A stretch of 64,000 nt of DNA, taken from the NCBI RefSeq assembly GCF_010726085.1, contig NZ_AP022560.1, positions 3,906,001 through 3,970,000 of the forward strand, given 5' to 3'. The DNA comes from Mycolicibacterium moriokaense. Its GTDB lineage: Bacteria > Actinomycetota > Actinomycetes > Mycobacteriales > Mycobacteriaceae. A program made the translations under genes and the position numbers. The notes below the pieces were generated by a model. That model made no database searches, was not told where the DNA came from, and saw only the letters and a program-made list of their open reading frames with translations. Below, piece by piece: positions 8,389-17,667 of the stretch. The number at the start of each line of letters is the position of its first letter. The first letter of the stretch is position 1.

Positions 8389-9186
8389 ATGCGAGTGATC
8401 GTGACCGGAGGCAACAGCGGCGTGGGTAAAGCGACGGCGGCAGCATTGGCCGCCGACGGACACAGCGTGCTGATCGCCTGCCGCGATGTCGGCAAGGGCC
8501 GCGCCGCCGCCACCGAGATAGGCGGTGACGTCGACGTGGCCGCGCTCGATCTGGCCGACCTAGCCAGTGTTCGGGCGTTCGCCGATTCGGTGGAATCCGT
8601 TGACGTGCTGGTGAACAACGCCGGTGTGATGGGCTTGCCGTTGACCCGCACCGCGGACGGTTTCGAGGCCCACATGGGCACGAACCACCTCGGGCATTTC
8701 GCGTTGACCTGCCTGCTCGGCGACCGGATCAAGGACCGCGTCGTGTCCGTCGCGAGTGCGACGTACCTGTTGACCACGCTGCACCTCGAGGACCTCAACT
8801 GGCATACCCGCAGGTACTCGAAGTGGAGCGCGTACGGCGAATCCAAACTGGCCAACCTGCTGTTCGTCAACGAACTCGCCGCCCGCGGCATCCGCGCCTA
8901 CGCGTCCGATCCCGGCGCGACCGACACCGACATCGCCAGGTCGATGGGCATGGGTGAGCACCGTCGGATACGGCGCCTGCTGCACACCCCCGCGCAGGGT
9001 GCGCGCGCCAGCCTGCAGGCGGTATCGACCGAGCTGCCCAGCGGGACGTATATTGCTCCGCGCTTCAATCAGCTGGGCCCACCGAAGGTGACGAAGTTGC
9101 GTCCCAAGGCGGTCGATCGCGTGACGGCCCGCCGGTTGTGGGAGTTGTCCGCCGAGCTGACGGACTGCGACTGGTCGGTTGCGTAG
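8389..9186 (+). CDS. SDR-family oxidoreductase
   Basis: A 265-residue classical short-chain dehydrogenase. The N-terminal Rossmann motif TGGNSGVGK, the NNAG motif (~76-79), catalytic Ser123 and the YGESK motif (Tyr149, Lys153) are all present, so it should be an active NAD(P)-dependent enzyme. The pattern (NHLGHFALTCLL, SDPGATDTDI) resembles the retinol-dehydrogenase/WW-domain oxidoreductase-like group common in mycobacteria, whose substrates are mostly unknown. It starts at ATG 8389, is monocistronic, and converges on the LuxR-type regulator. Confidence 0.9.
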   Translation: MRVIVTGGNSGVGKATAAALAADGHSVLIACRDVGKGRAAATEIGGDVDVAALDLADLASVRAFADSVESVDVLVNNAGVMGLPLTRTADGFEAHMGTNHLGHFALTCLLGDRIKDRVVSVASATYLLTTLHLEDLNWHTRRYSKWSAYGESKLANLLFVNELAARGIRAYASDPGATDTDIARSMGMGEHRRIRRLLHTPAQGARASLQAVSTELPSGTYIAPRFNQLGPPKVTKLRPKAVDRVTARRLWELSAELTDCDWSVA

Positions 9187-9218
9187 TCGATCGCGAGATC
9201 CGTTGGTGAGCAACGCTT

Positions 9219-10490
9219 CTAGCGTTGCGGTGTCGTCGGTGGTGCTCCGTGTACTGCGGTGATCCGCACGTAGCGAAACACCGCTTCGGCTCGATTCGAT
9301 GCCTTGAGCTTGCGCAGAATGTGTTTGACGTGCGTCTTGACCGTTCCCTCGGAAATCACCAGGCAGGTGGCGATTTCGCGGTTGCTCTTGCCTTCGGCCA
9401 TCAGCGACACGACCTCGATTTCGCGGGGTGACAATCGCGATTCGATGCTGGTGCAGGCGGCCAGGGAGGCGGCCACCGGCGCGTGTCTTTCGTCTAGATG
9501 TCGCTGTGGGCGACCCAGTATCGCCCTGGAGGTGCACAGATCGTCGGCAGCTGTGGCGATGTCCCGTGCCATGCGCTGAATCTCGTTGCGCGCAAGGCGT
9601 AATCGCTCGCTGAGTGCGGTGCGCTGGTATGCGTAACCGAAACCCTCGGCGAACATCCAGAGCGTGGCCAGGTCCTCTTCGTCGACGTGGCGGCGGCTGT
9701 TGTAGCAGTCCGCGTGCAGCAGGCCGATGATGCGGCCGTTGGGCATGATCGGTGCGGCCACGTAGGACCGAGACAGGGACGCCTGCCCGATGACGGCGTT
9801 GGTGCGGGGGTCGCGCTGGGCGTCGCGAACAAGAACTGGGGCGCGGCGGCGCAGGATCTCACTTTCGACGAGCGTGTGGTCGATGTGCATCGGGTGTTCG
9901 CGTCCGGCGCGGGCGATTTCGGCGGCCCATTCGGGGTCGGCGGTGACGTGGACGCTTTCGACCCACCACGTCGATTCCTCGACCCGCGAGATGATGACGC
10001 GGTCAAACCCGCAGCGGCACAGTTCCGCCGGCGCCCGCTCGAGCATCTGCTCGATCGAGTCGATGCTGTGCAACCGGGACAGGGCGTTGCGTACGGCGCC
10101 GTAGCGGTCATTGCGTTGCTTGATTTGTGTCTGACCGACCTGAACCCGCAGCTGCCCGATCTCGGTGAGCAGCCCGATGAGCCGTGCCGCCGGGATCTCG
10201 GCTCCCGAGGCCAGCGCGGCCAACCGATCGTGGGCCGAGCCGAGAGCCGACTGGATGCGGGTGAAGTCGCGGCCGTCGCCGACCGCTGCCACGTCGCCGA
10301 GACCCGGTAGTGTGGCGGCCTCATGGAGCACCGCGACGATCCGGTCGCGCAACTCGTTGTCGCGCAACGGTTCACCGACGACGTGCCATTCCTCCTCATC
10401 CCGGGCGCGAATCGGCACCACTCGGAGATTGCGGGCGCGGGTCGGCCAGAGTCTGACGTCGCCTGCGATATCGATGGTGGCAGTGCTCAC
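9219..10490 (-). CDS. GAF-domain LuxR-type transcriptional regulator
   Basis: A 423-residue regulator. The middle (~145-300) resembles a GAF ligand-binding domain (RVIISRVEES, YVAAPIMPNGRIIGLLHADC). The C-terminus (~352-408) is a LuxR/FixJ helix-turn-helix with LSPREIEVVSLMAEGKSNRE and GTVKTHVKHILRKL. No receiver domain or autoinducer-binding domain is seen, so it probably senses a small molecule through GAF. It lies at the distal end of the minus-strand cluster that contains PucR, alcohol dehydrogenase, SCP2, P450 and reductase genes, 78 bases after the PucR gene, and is probably part of its control circuit. Confidence 0.88.
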   Translation of the reverse strand: MSTATIDIAGDVRLWPTRARNLRVVPIRARDEEEWHVVGEPLRDNELRDRIVAVLHEAATLPGLGDVAAVGDGRDFTRIQSALGSAHDRLAALASGAEIPAARLIGLLTEIGQLRVQVGQTQIKQRNDRYGAVRNALSRLHSIDSIEQMLERAPAELCRCGFDRVIISRVEESTWWVESVHVTADPEWAAEIARAGREHPMHIDHTLVESEILRRRAPVLVRDAQRDPRTNAVIGQASLSRSYVAAPIMPNGRIIGLLHADCYNSRRHVDEEDLATLWMFAEGFGYAYQRTALSERLRLARNEIQRMARDIATAADDLCTSRAILGRPQRHLDERHAPVAASLAACTSIESRLSPREIEVVSLMAEGKSNREIATCLVISEGTVKTHVKHILRKLKASNRAEAVFRYVRITAVHGAPPTTPQR

Positions 10491-10568
10491 GTGATCGACG
10501 GTAAGTAGACGGCGGTCACTTCGACATGTAAGCGGCTTCCAAATCTTGGGCCGGGCACTGGAAGCTCA

Positions 10569-11888
10569 TCACAGGCCGTCTTGCGGAACGGGCCAATCGG
10601 GTTGCCCGGCACTGGCCAGTCCACCCGGACTGAGGTTGGCACCGGCGTTGGCGAGCCGCAACGCCACCTCCAGCTCGAGGCGACGTCCGTCGAACGAGCA
10701 TCCGAGTATTTCCTTGGCCTGCTGGACCCGATACATCACGGTGTTCTGGTGCACGCCCAAACGCTCTGCGGTCCTGACCCAGCTCATGTTCTCCTCGAAG
10801 AACACCAGGAGCGTCTCCCGCAGCCTTCGGCTGCGTTCGGTGTCTGAGCTGAGTTCGCCGAGTTCTTCTTTGGCGAATTGTCGAGCCGCCGAAAGGTCGT
10901 GGGTCATCAGTGCTGCCAGCGCCACGTCGCGGTGGTGGGCGACGGTGCCCGCACGCTGGGAGAACACCCGGCTCGTGCGACGACCGTCGCGTGCTTGGCG
11001 ATGAGATTCAACGAAGCCCTCCAACCCATGACATAGGCCGCCGACCGCCGCCATCAGCGGGGCGTCGATGTCGATGTGCGGGGGCGGGTGTGCGCCGATG
11101 GCGGGCCCACTCGTCCAGGCCCACACCATCGCTTCGCCGGCGGGAACGACCAGCAGCTCGATGCCCCCCAACCGGTGGGCGATCTCGGCGGCGGCACGTT
11201 TCAACGCCTGCAGCGGCGGGTTGTCCGGGCTGCGCGGATCGCTCCACACGATCATGGCGATGTGGGGCCGGTCGAGGTTGTATCCCAGTGCCGCGCTGGT
11301 GGCGTGCAGGTCGACGGGCCGTCCCGACAGAATCGCGAGCACGAGTTCCGCCCGCACCGAGTCCGCGCCCCGCACCCATAGTTCGCGTTCACGCTGATAA
11401 TGGTCGACCAGTTCACCGGAGGCCTTCTCGCAGTATCCGAACAGGTACTGCGAGGCCGAACTGGCGAGCTGCCATTTGACCTCTTCGGGCGCCTGTCGAC
11501 GGTAAATCGCATCGCGCAGCACCGCGTCGCATATGCCCAGCCCGATCACATAGCAGCGCGGTATCGCGGCGACGGTAATGCCTCGCTGCGCCAAGACGGA
11601 GACCCAGTTCAACGTCACCTTGGGAACCTGGGCCTCCGACGGCGACTCCAAGGCCCCGAAGCCCCGCATCACCGTCTGCACGTTGCTGAGGGCCGCCTCG
11701 ATCGTCAGCTGCTCGAGGTCCTTGTCGTTGGCGTCGTGCAGGTCGGCGATGACGGTGACGGCGCGCACACCGATACGCTCGGCCAACTCGGCTTCGTCAA
11801 CCGAGGCCGCAACTTCGGCAGCTCCGTCAGACACCTCTTGAGCCACTGCGCCCCCAGATCGCGCGTCCAGACACGGTGACGGTAGCAA
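10569..11888 (-). CDS. PucR-family transcriptional regulator
   Basis: About 439 residues from TTG 11888, or about 425 from GTG 11846; neither has a strong ribosome site. The C-terminus has the PucR/CdaR helix-turn-helix (FFEENMSWVRTAERLGVHQNTVMYRVQQAKEILG, ~365-400). The central part fits the GGDEF-like degenerate domain of the family, and the N-terminus is a helical sensor region. PucR proteins often activate catabolic operons in response to substrate. It follows the alcohol dehydrogenase gene by about 42 bases and precedes the LuxR gene, giving two dissimilar regulators at the end of one catabolic cluster. Confidence 0.88.
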   Translation of the reverse strand: MLPSPCLDARSGGAVAQEVSDGAAEVAASVDEAELAERIGVRAVTVIADLHDANDKDLEQLTIEAALSNVQTVMRGFGALESPSEAQVPKVTLNWVSVLAQRGITVAAIPRCYVIGLGICDAVLRDAIYRRQAPEEVKWQLASSASQYLFGYCEKASGELVDHYQRERELWVRGADSVRAELVLAILSGRPVDLHATSAALGYNLDRPHIAMIVWSDPRSPDNPPLQALKRAAAEIAHRLGGIELLVVPAGEAMVWAWTSGPAIGAHPPPHIDIDAPLMAAVGGLCHGLEGFVESHRQARDGRRTSRVFSQRAGTVAHHRDVALAALMTHDLSAARQFAKEELGELSSDTERSRRLRETLLVFFEENMSWVRTAERLGVHQNTVMYRVQQAKEILGCSFDGRRLELEVALRLANAGANLSPGGLASAGQPDWPVPQDGL

Positions 11889-11930
11889 CTCGGGCCCCGT
11901 GCGGAGGCATGATTTGCAGGGCCGACTCCG

Positions 11931-13082
11931 TCAGTCGAAGACGACGACGGGCTTGATGACGTCGCCCCGCCGGGAGGCGGCGATCGCGTCGTTGATCTGG
12001 CTGAACGGGAACGTCGCAATCAGCTGGTCGAAGGGGAACCTGCCGTCTCGGTAGAGCTGGATCAATGCGGGAATGAAGGTTCGCGGATCAGCATCGCCTT
12101 CGATCACGCCCGAGAGCCGCCGGCCGAGAAGCAGATGTCCCTGGTCGATCGTGATGTCGTGCTGCATCCCCGCAAACCCCACGGTGACGCAATGCCCCGG
12201 CGAGCGCAGAATCTCCAACGCCTGGCGGATAACCGAATTCGAGCCGACCGCGTCAAGTGAGTGGTCGACACCCGTCGGCGCCAGATGCATCACGTCCCAC
12301 ACCAGGTCGGTGGTCTGCGTCGGGTTGATCAAGTGACTGGCTCCCAACACGTGAGCGGTCTGCAGCCGCGCCGTGTTGAGATCAATCGCGATGATCGGGT
12401 CGCAGCCCAGCGCCTTGCCCGCCATGATCGCAGCCTGCCCGACCGCGCCCATCCCGAACACCGCCAGACTCTGCCCCGCGCTCGGGCGCAGCACATTCAT
12501 CACCGCGCCGGCGCCGGTCTGCAGACCGCACCCGAGCGGCCCCAGTAGATGCAACGGCAGGTCGTTCGGCACCTTGACGGCGTTGCGCGCGCTGGCGATC
12601 GCCAGGCTCGCGAAAGAGGACTGGCCGAACCAGTTGCCGTGGATGTCCTCGTCGCCGGAGTGCATGGTGACGGTGCCGTCCAGCCGCTCGCCGAAGTAGT
12701 TCAGCGGCCCGAACAGGTCGCAGTAGGCCGGAGTGTTGTTTGTGCAGGTGTCGCACTCGCCGCAGAAGCCGAAACTCAACACGACGTGATCGCCGGGGGC
12801 CAGGGTGCTGACCCCCGCGCCGACGGCCTCCACGACGCCTGCGCCTTCATGGCCCAACACCGCAGGGAGCGGCAGGGGTATCAGTCCTTCGGAAGCCGAG
12901 ATGTCGGTATGGCAGATGCCGACGCCGGCAATCCGTACCAGCACTTCGTCGTCGGCCAGCGCGGAGAGCTCGACGTCCTCGAGCGACAGCGGCCCGCCCT
13001 CCTGGCGCAAAATCGCCGCCCGTACGGTGCGGTTGGTGGCGCTAGGGTCCGCTGCGGAGACGCTGGTTGCGGCATCGGTCAA
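11931..13082 (-). CDS. Zinc-dependent alcohol dehydrogenase
   Basis: A 383-residue medium-chain dehydrogenase that oxidises an alcohol to an aldehyde with NAD(P)+. Catalytic zinc ligands are visible as Cys57 (GICHTD), His78/Glu79 (GHEGAGVVE) and the Cys of GPLGCGLQTG. Structural zinc ligands are Cys107, Cys110, Cys113 and Cys121. The nucleotide site is VFGMGAVGQ. The arrangement resembles class III/aryl-alcohol dehydrogenases (AdhB/AdhD type). It sits between the SCP2 and PucR genes on the same strand and downstream of P450. The likely role is oxidising the P450 hydroxylation product, which the divergent aldehyde dehydrogenase would take further. Confidence 0.92.
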   Translation of the reverse strand: MTDAATSVSAADPSATNRTVRAAILRQEGGPLSLEDVELSALADDEVLVRIAGVGICHTDISASEGLIPLPLPAVLGHEGAGVVEAVGAGVSTLAPGDHVVLSFGFCGECDTCTNNTPAYCDLFGPLNYFGERLDGTVTMHSGDEDIHGNWFGQSSFASLAIASARNAVKVPNDLPLHLLGPLGCGLQTGAGAVMNVLRPSAGQSLAVFGMGAVGQAAIMAGKALGCDPIIAIDLNTARLQTAHVLGASHLINPTQTTDLVWDVMHLAPTGVDHSLDAVGSNSVIRQALEILRSPGHCVTVGFAGMQHDITIDQGHLLLGRRLSGVIEGDADPRTFIPALIQLYRDGRFPFDQLIATFPFSQINDAIAASRRGDVIKPVVVFD

Positions 13083-13108
13083 GGCAGGCTCCTGTTGTTC
13101 GCGCCGTC

Positions 13109-13507
13109 TCAGACGGACGCATCCTTCTCGGCGACGAGCTCGCGGTAAACGGGGAATAACGGCTTGGTGAGTGGCACCAGCTTGAGGATCTTGTTGACGG
13201 GTCCCTTTGCCTTGACTTGTCCCTTGGCCAGTCCGACGCCGAGGTTGTACTCGCCCCGCCAGAACTTGTCGCCGATGTCGGCCGGCATATAGAGCTTCAC
13301 GTCGGCGTCGCTGTTATCGCCTCCCGGCACAACCTCGATGGTCGGTTCCCGCAACCGCACCGTCATCGCTGCATCCGGATCGGTGTAGTACACCTGCAGA
13401 TCGATCTCGGCGGCCTTGAGTTTCGGCCCCACTTCGGTGTCGTTGGCGGCGTGGAAGACGCCGCCGAGGTACTTGTAGATTTCTTCAGCGTTGTTGTAGT
13501 AGGCCAT
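13109..13507 (-). CDS. SCP2 sterol-binding domain protein
   Basis: A 132-residue stand-alone SCP2-type domain. SCP2 folds bind sterols, fatty acyl-CoAs or other hydrophobic molecules in a tunnel. Family-like features include the N-terminal helices (NAEEIYKYLGGVFHAA), the beta strand run (AMTVRLREPTIEVVPG) and the C-terminal GKFW-like segment (GDKFWRGEYNLGVGLAKGQVKAKG). It lies between P450 and alcohol dehydrogenase with 26- and 45-base gaps, so it is almost surely co-transcribed. I infer that it solubilises or delivers the hydrophobic substrate of the pathway. Confidence 0.88.
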   Translation of the reverse strand: MAYYNNAEEIYKYLGGVFHAANDTEVGPKLKAAEIDLQVYYTDPDAAMTVRLREPTIEVVPGGDNSDADVKLYMPADIGDKFWRGEYNLGVGLAKGQVKAKGPVNKILKLVPLTKPLFPVYRELVAEKDASV

Positions 13508-13552
13508 GATTCCTCTCCAGTGGTGTAGCCGGTTCCGTTAGTCGCAGGACCG

Positions 13553-14851
13553 TCAGTCGGCCTTCTTGGTGGGCGGTGTCCAACGCACGGGTAAGCGATG
13601 CACACCACGGATGAAGTTGTTGATCTGGAAATCGGGTTCACCGGTCAGCGTGATATCCGGTATGCGGGAATAGATCTCGGTCAACGCCGATCGGAGCATC
13701 TGCCGACCCAACGCATTGCCGAGGCAGAAGTGCGGGCCGCCAGCGCCGAAGCCGACGTGATCGTTGGGGCTGCGCAGGATGTCGAACTTCGCTGGGTCGG
13801 TGAACACCTCGGGGTCGCGATTGGCCGAGCAGTACCACATGACGACGTGCTCACCTTCTTTGATCTCCGCATCGCCGATCACCACATCCTGGGTGGCCGT
13901 ACGCCGGAAGTGCATCACCGGGCTGGCGTGCCGGATGACTTCCTCTGCCGCCATTCCGACGCGACCAGGCAGGTCTTCGAGCAGCAGGTCGCGCTGGTCT
14001 GGGTTGTCGGAGAACAGGCGAACGGCGTGGGCGATCGAGTGTCGTGTGGTGTCGTTGGCGGCCGAGCCCAGCAACGAGAAGAAGGCCGCGACCTCCCAGT
14101 CATCGAGTTTGTTGCCCTCGAACTCGGCGTTGACCACCCAGCTGAGCAGGTCGTCCCTGGGATCCGTGCGCCGCTGCGGGGCCAGCCTCAGCGCGATGTC
14201 CTGAATCCGCTCGGCCTCCTCGGCGTGCGTCGTAAGCGCATCGCGGCCCAGTGCCATCCGGGGGTCGTCCCACGCAAGCATGCGTTCGGCCGCCTCCATG
14301 ACGATGTGCTGTTCCTCGCTGTCGCGTTCGAGTCCGAAGAAGTGCGCGAAGATGCGTCCGGGAATGTATTTCGCGTAGTCCTCGCAGAAGTCACCTTCAC
14401 CCTGGTCGATGATCTCGTCGAGGCGGTCGCGGGCGTGCTGCGCAATCCATTCCGAGATATTGCGGATGTTTCGCGGGGTGAAGGCCTGCTCGACGACGCC
14501 ACGCATCTTGCGGTGTTGCTCGCCGTCCATCACCAGGAAACCTGCCGTGGCGGTGATGACGATCTCGGGCATGTCCTCCATCAGCACGCCCCTGCGCGAG
14601 CAGAACAACTGCGGGTTGCGCGACACGTAACGGCAGTCCGTGTGTTTGGTCACTGACCAGAAGCCGGGTGTGTCCTCCACGGGCGGCAGAAGTGTCGACT
14701 CGTAGGGGCGGTGGTAGGACACGGGGCACTCGGTGCGCAAACGGGCGAAGGCCTTTTCGCGCACTTCGAAATCCTGGGCCCAGAACGACCTGGCCGACAG
14801 GTCCAGCTCGGGGTCGCTGATCAGCAAGGGGTGCTCGGCAACGGTGCTCAT
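13553..14851 (-). CDS. Cytochrome P450 monooxygenase
   Basis: About 432 residues from ATG 14851; a longer frame exists upstream but lacks family similarity. Hallmarks: I-helix GSAANDTTRHS with the conserved acid-Thr pair, K-helix ExxR in EEVIRHASP, and heme loop FGAGGPHFCLG with Cys376 as heme ligand. The protein is soluble and bacterial in type. It resembles the mycobacterial P450s that act on sterols or terpenoids (CYP124/125-like spacing), but I cannot name the CYP family. The gene follows the PDR-type reductase by 93 bases and precedes SCP2. No free ferredoxin gene is present, so the neighbouring reductase with its own 2Fe-2S domain is the likely electron donor. Confidence 0.92.
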   Translation of the reverse strand: MSTVAEHPLLISDPELDLSARSFWAQDFEVREKAFARLRTECPVSYHRPYESTLLPPVEDTPGFWSVTKHTDCRYVSRNPQLFCSRRGVLMEDMPEIVITATAGFLVMDGEQHRKMRGVVEQAFTPRNIRNISEWIAQHARDRLDEIIDQGEGDFCEDYAKYIPGRIFAHFFGLERDSEEQHIVMEAAERMLAWDDPRMALGRDALTTHAEEAERIQDIALRLAPQRRTDPRDDLLSWVVNAEFEGNKLDDWEVAAFFSLLGSAANDTTRHSIAHAVRLFSDNPDQRDLLLEDLPGRVGMAAEEVIRHASPVMHFRRTATQDVVIGDAEIKEGEHVVMWYCSANRDPEVFTDPAKFDILRSPNDHVGFGAGGPHFCLGNALGRQMLRSALTEIYSRIPDITLTGEPDFQINNFIRGVHRLPVRWTPPTKKAD

Positions 14852-14944
14852 GACGAGCAGGTTGCCATCGGCAATGACCCCTGAGGATCCCGCGCACGGG
14901 GCACGTACATCTCTCGTTAGGGGTGGCCACAAACCCGGTGCCGA

Positions 14945-15916
14945 TCACAGATCGAGCACCAGCCGGTCCGACAGCGAGCGTGACACGCACAGCATCATGC
15001 AGTCGTTGGCCGCCTTTTCCTCGTCACTGAGCACCGAATCGCGATGGTCGGGTCTGCCCTCCAGCACCGGTGTCTCGCAGGTGCCGCAGATGCCTTCCAT
15101 ACAGGACGACAACGTGCAGATTCCCCGCGCCCGCAACGCTTCCAGGATGGATTCACCGGGTCCGATATCGACACTTATCCTCGAACGCCGACACACGACC
15201 TCGAACCTGTCGACGGCGCCGCCGGCGGGTTCTCTCGTGCCGGGCTTGGCGGTGAATCGTTCATAGTGCAACGCGGATCTCGGCCATGGGCCGCAGGCCG
15301 CCTCAACCGCGGTGAGCAATCCTTCGGGTCCGCAGCAGTACACCAAGGTGTCGTCGCGCGGGCGGCCGAGCACCCTGGAAAGGTCGAGCAGACCGTCCTG
15401 GTCTTGCGGCCAAACCGTAACGTGCTCATCGTATTTCGTCAGCTCTTCGATGAAAGCCATCGATGTTCGCCGGCGACCGCCGTAGAGCAGGTGCCATTCG
15501 GCGCCATCGGCCTCGGCAGCCTCGATCATCGGCATGATCGGTGTGATGCCGATTCCGCCGGCGATGAACTGGTAGCGCCGCGATCGCCGCAGCGGGAAAT
15601 GGTTGCGCGGACCGCGAACTCGGATTCTGCTGCCGCTGTGGACCGTGTCGTGGACGACTTTCGATCCCCCGCGCCCTGCCGGCTCGAGCAGCACGGCGAT
15701 CTTCCACCGTCGTCGATCAGCAGGACTGGAACACAGCGAGTACTGACGGACCAACTCCTCGGTCAACACCACGTCGACGTGGGCGCCGGGATTCCACTCC
15801 GGCAATTCCGTGCCGCGCGGGTCTTCCAGCACCAGCCCCACGACATCGTCCGCGAGGTCTTCACGGGCGGTGACGATCAGTTCGATCGCGCGCTCATTCT
15901 TCTGCACGACCCGCAT
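14945..15916 (-). CDS. PDR/VanB-family oxidoreductase (FMN, NAD, 2Fe-2S)
   Basis: A 323-residue reductase with three modules in phthalate-dioxygenase-reductase order: flavin barrel (RQYSLCSSP), NAD domain (GGIGITPIMPMI, CCGPEGLL) and a C-terminal plant-type 2Fe-2S ferredoxin (SSCMEGICGTCETP ... MMLC, four Cys). It passes electrons from NAD(P)H to an oxygenase. Being first in the minus-strand operon and directly before the P450, it is the probable P450 partner, a two-protein version of the layout that is fused in CYP116B-type enzymes. ATG 15916 faces the divergent aldehyde dehydrogenase across 215 bases that should contain both promoters; I could not assign them. Confidence 0.9.
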   Translation of the reverse strand: MRVVQKNERAIELIVTAREDLADDVVGLVLEDPRGTELPEWNPGAHVDVVLTEELVRQYSLCSSPADRRRWKIAVLLEPAGRGGSKVVHDTVHSGSRIRVRGPRNHFPLRRSRRYQFIAGGIGITPIMPMIEAAEADGAEWHLLYGGRRRTSMAFIEELTKYDEHVTVWPQDQDGLLDLSRVLGRPRDDTLVYCCGPEGLLTAVEAACGPWPRSALHYERFTAKPGTREPAGGAVDRFEVVCRRSRISVDIGPGESILEALRARGICTLSSCMEGICGTCETPVLEGRPDHRDSVLSDEEKAANDCMMLCVSRSLSDRLVLDL

Positions 15917-16131
15917 TGAGCGAGCGTGCGACGCGCGAGGCGCGACGACAAGCCGCCGGAGGGTGGATCGTCATACTCCGAATGAGGTGGTGGACAGCGC
16001 AGAAATGGTGCCGCGCACCTCTGACGGGGGTTCGATCTCACAAGAGGGCGATCTGAACCCTCCCTTTGGGCGATGGCGAGGCCTGGGGGCGTGCCCGTTG
16101 ACTACATGTCGACCGAGTCGAAGGAGTCACC

Positions 16132-17649
16132 ATGGCGCCGCACATCAGACACCATGAGATGTTCATCAACGGAAAGCATGTCGACTCGCCGGAATCTGAC
16201 GAGATCCGCGACCCCGCCACCGGGGAGGTCTTCGCCACGATTGCCCGTGGGGACGTCGAACACGCCGACGCGGCAGTCTCGGCTGCCCGCACCGCCTTCG
16301 AGGCCGGTTCATGGTCACGCCTTGCACCCGCTGATCGATCGAAGGTGATGCGCGAAATGGCCGATCGGATCGGCAAGGAGTTCGACGAGCTCGTTGATCT
16401 CGAGATTCACGCCAACGGCGCCACGGTAAGGCAGGCAACGGCCTTTCACATCGGTTATGCGGCGCCACACCTCCTGCACTTCGCCGAACTCGCCGATTCT
16501 TACCAGTGGGAGCGCCAAGTACCGACGCAGGCCTACCCGACCCTGTCGACGAACGTGATCCGGCAGGAGCCCCTCGGTGTCTGCGCCGCGATCGTGCCGT
16601 GGAACTTTCCTCTGCTGCTTGGTATATGGAAGATCGGGCCGGCACTGGCTGCCGGCAATTCGGTTGTCGTCAAGCCCGACGAGAAGGCGCCGTTGACGCT
16701 GCTGCGGCTGTGTGAGATCGCCCAGGAATGCGGGGTGCCCGACGGTGTCATCAACCTTGTCACCGGCCCCGGCCCGACCGTTGGGGCGCGGCTGGCCGAA
16801 CATCCCGATGTGGACAAGGTGGCCTTCACCGGATCGACTCCGGTGGGCCGCGAGATCATGCGCCTGGCGTCCGGAACGGTCAAGAGGATCTCGCTCGAGC
16901 TCGGCGGCAAGGGGGCGCAGATCCTGCTCGATGACGCCAACCTCGACGTCGCCATCGACGGGGCGCTGTTCGGGTGCATGCTGTACTCCGGGCAGATCTG
17001 TGAGTCCGGAACGCGTCTTTTGGTGCCCGATGACATGTATGACCTGGTGGTCGATCGCCTGGTCGACCGTGCGTCCGCACTGAAGTTGGGCGACACCACT
17101 GACTTCGATACTGATGTGGGACCACTGATTTCGGCGAGACAACGCGACCGCGTGCTGGGCTTTCTCGACAGCGCCAGGGCGAGCGGGGCGAAGATCGTCC
17201 TCGGTGGCGGCGTTCCGCACGGCAGCCGCTTCGCCGAGGGGTACTGGATCGAGCCGACGATCGTCACAGAGGTCAGCAACGACATGGAAGTCGCGCGCGA
17301 GGAGATATTCGGGCCGGTACTGTGCGTCCTTCGCTATGCCGATGAGGCCGATGCCGTCCGTCAGGCCAACGACACCCAGTACGGATTGAGCGCCGGGGTG
17401 TGGAGCACCGATTACGAACGAGCGATCGACATAGCGGCCCAACTGCGTGCCGGCACCGTGTGGATCAACAACTGGCATCAGATCGATGCGGCGTTACCCT
17501 TCGGCGGATTCAAGCAGAGCGGCGTGGGTCGCGAACTCGGTGAGCACGCGCTCGATGAGTACACCGAAACCAAACATGTGCACATCGATCTGACGCAACG
17601 GGTCGAGCGGCACATCTTCGGGGCGCTCTTGTCCGAGCCGCTTCGCTAA
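16132..17649 (+). CDS. Aldehyde dehydrogenase
   Basis: A 505-residue NAD(P)+-dependent aldehyde dehydrogenase. Catalytic Cys290 lies in SGQICESGTR, the general-base Glu in LELGGKGAQ, and the cofactor Asn in VPWNFPLLLG. Length and motifs match class I/II-like enzymes. GAAGGAG lies just before ATG 16132. It diverges from the reductase-P450-SCP2-alcohol dehydrogenase operon, which fits removal of the aldehyde made by the alcohol dehydrogenase. It converges with aspS after an 18-base gap. Chain specificity cannot be read from the sequence. Confidence 0.92.
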   Translation: MAPHIRHHEMFINGKHVDSPESDEIRDPATGEVFATIARGDVEHADAAVSAARTAFEAGSWSRLAPADRSKVMREMADRIGKEFDELVDLEIHANGATVRQATAFHIGYAAPHLLHFAELADSYQWERQVPTQAYPTLSTNVIRQEPLGVCAAIVPWNFPLLLGIWKIGPALAAGNSVVVKPDEKAPLTLLRLCEIAQECGVPDGVINLVTGPGPTVGARLAEHPDVDKVAFTGSTPVGREIMRLASGTVKRISLELGGKGAQILLDDANLDVAIDGALFGCMLYSGQICESGTRLLVPDDMYDLVVDRLVDRASALKLGDTTDFDTDVGPLISARQRDRVLGFLDSARASGAKIVLGGGVPHGSRFAEGYWIEPTIVTEVSNDMEVAREEIFGPVLCVLRYADEADAVRQANDTQYGLSAGVWSTDYERAIDIAAQLRAGTVWINNWHQIDAALPFGGFKQSGVGRELGEHALDEYTETKHVHIDLTQRVERHIFGALLSEPLR

Positions 17650-17667
17650 GGGTACCGCCCTGCGCTC

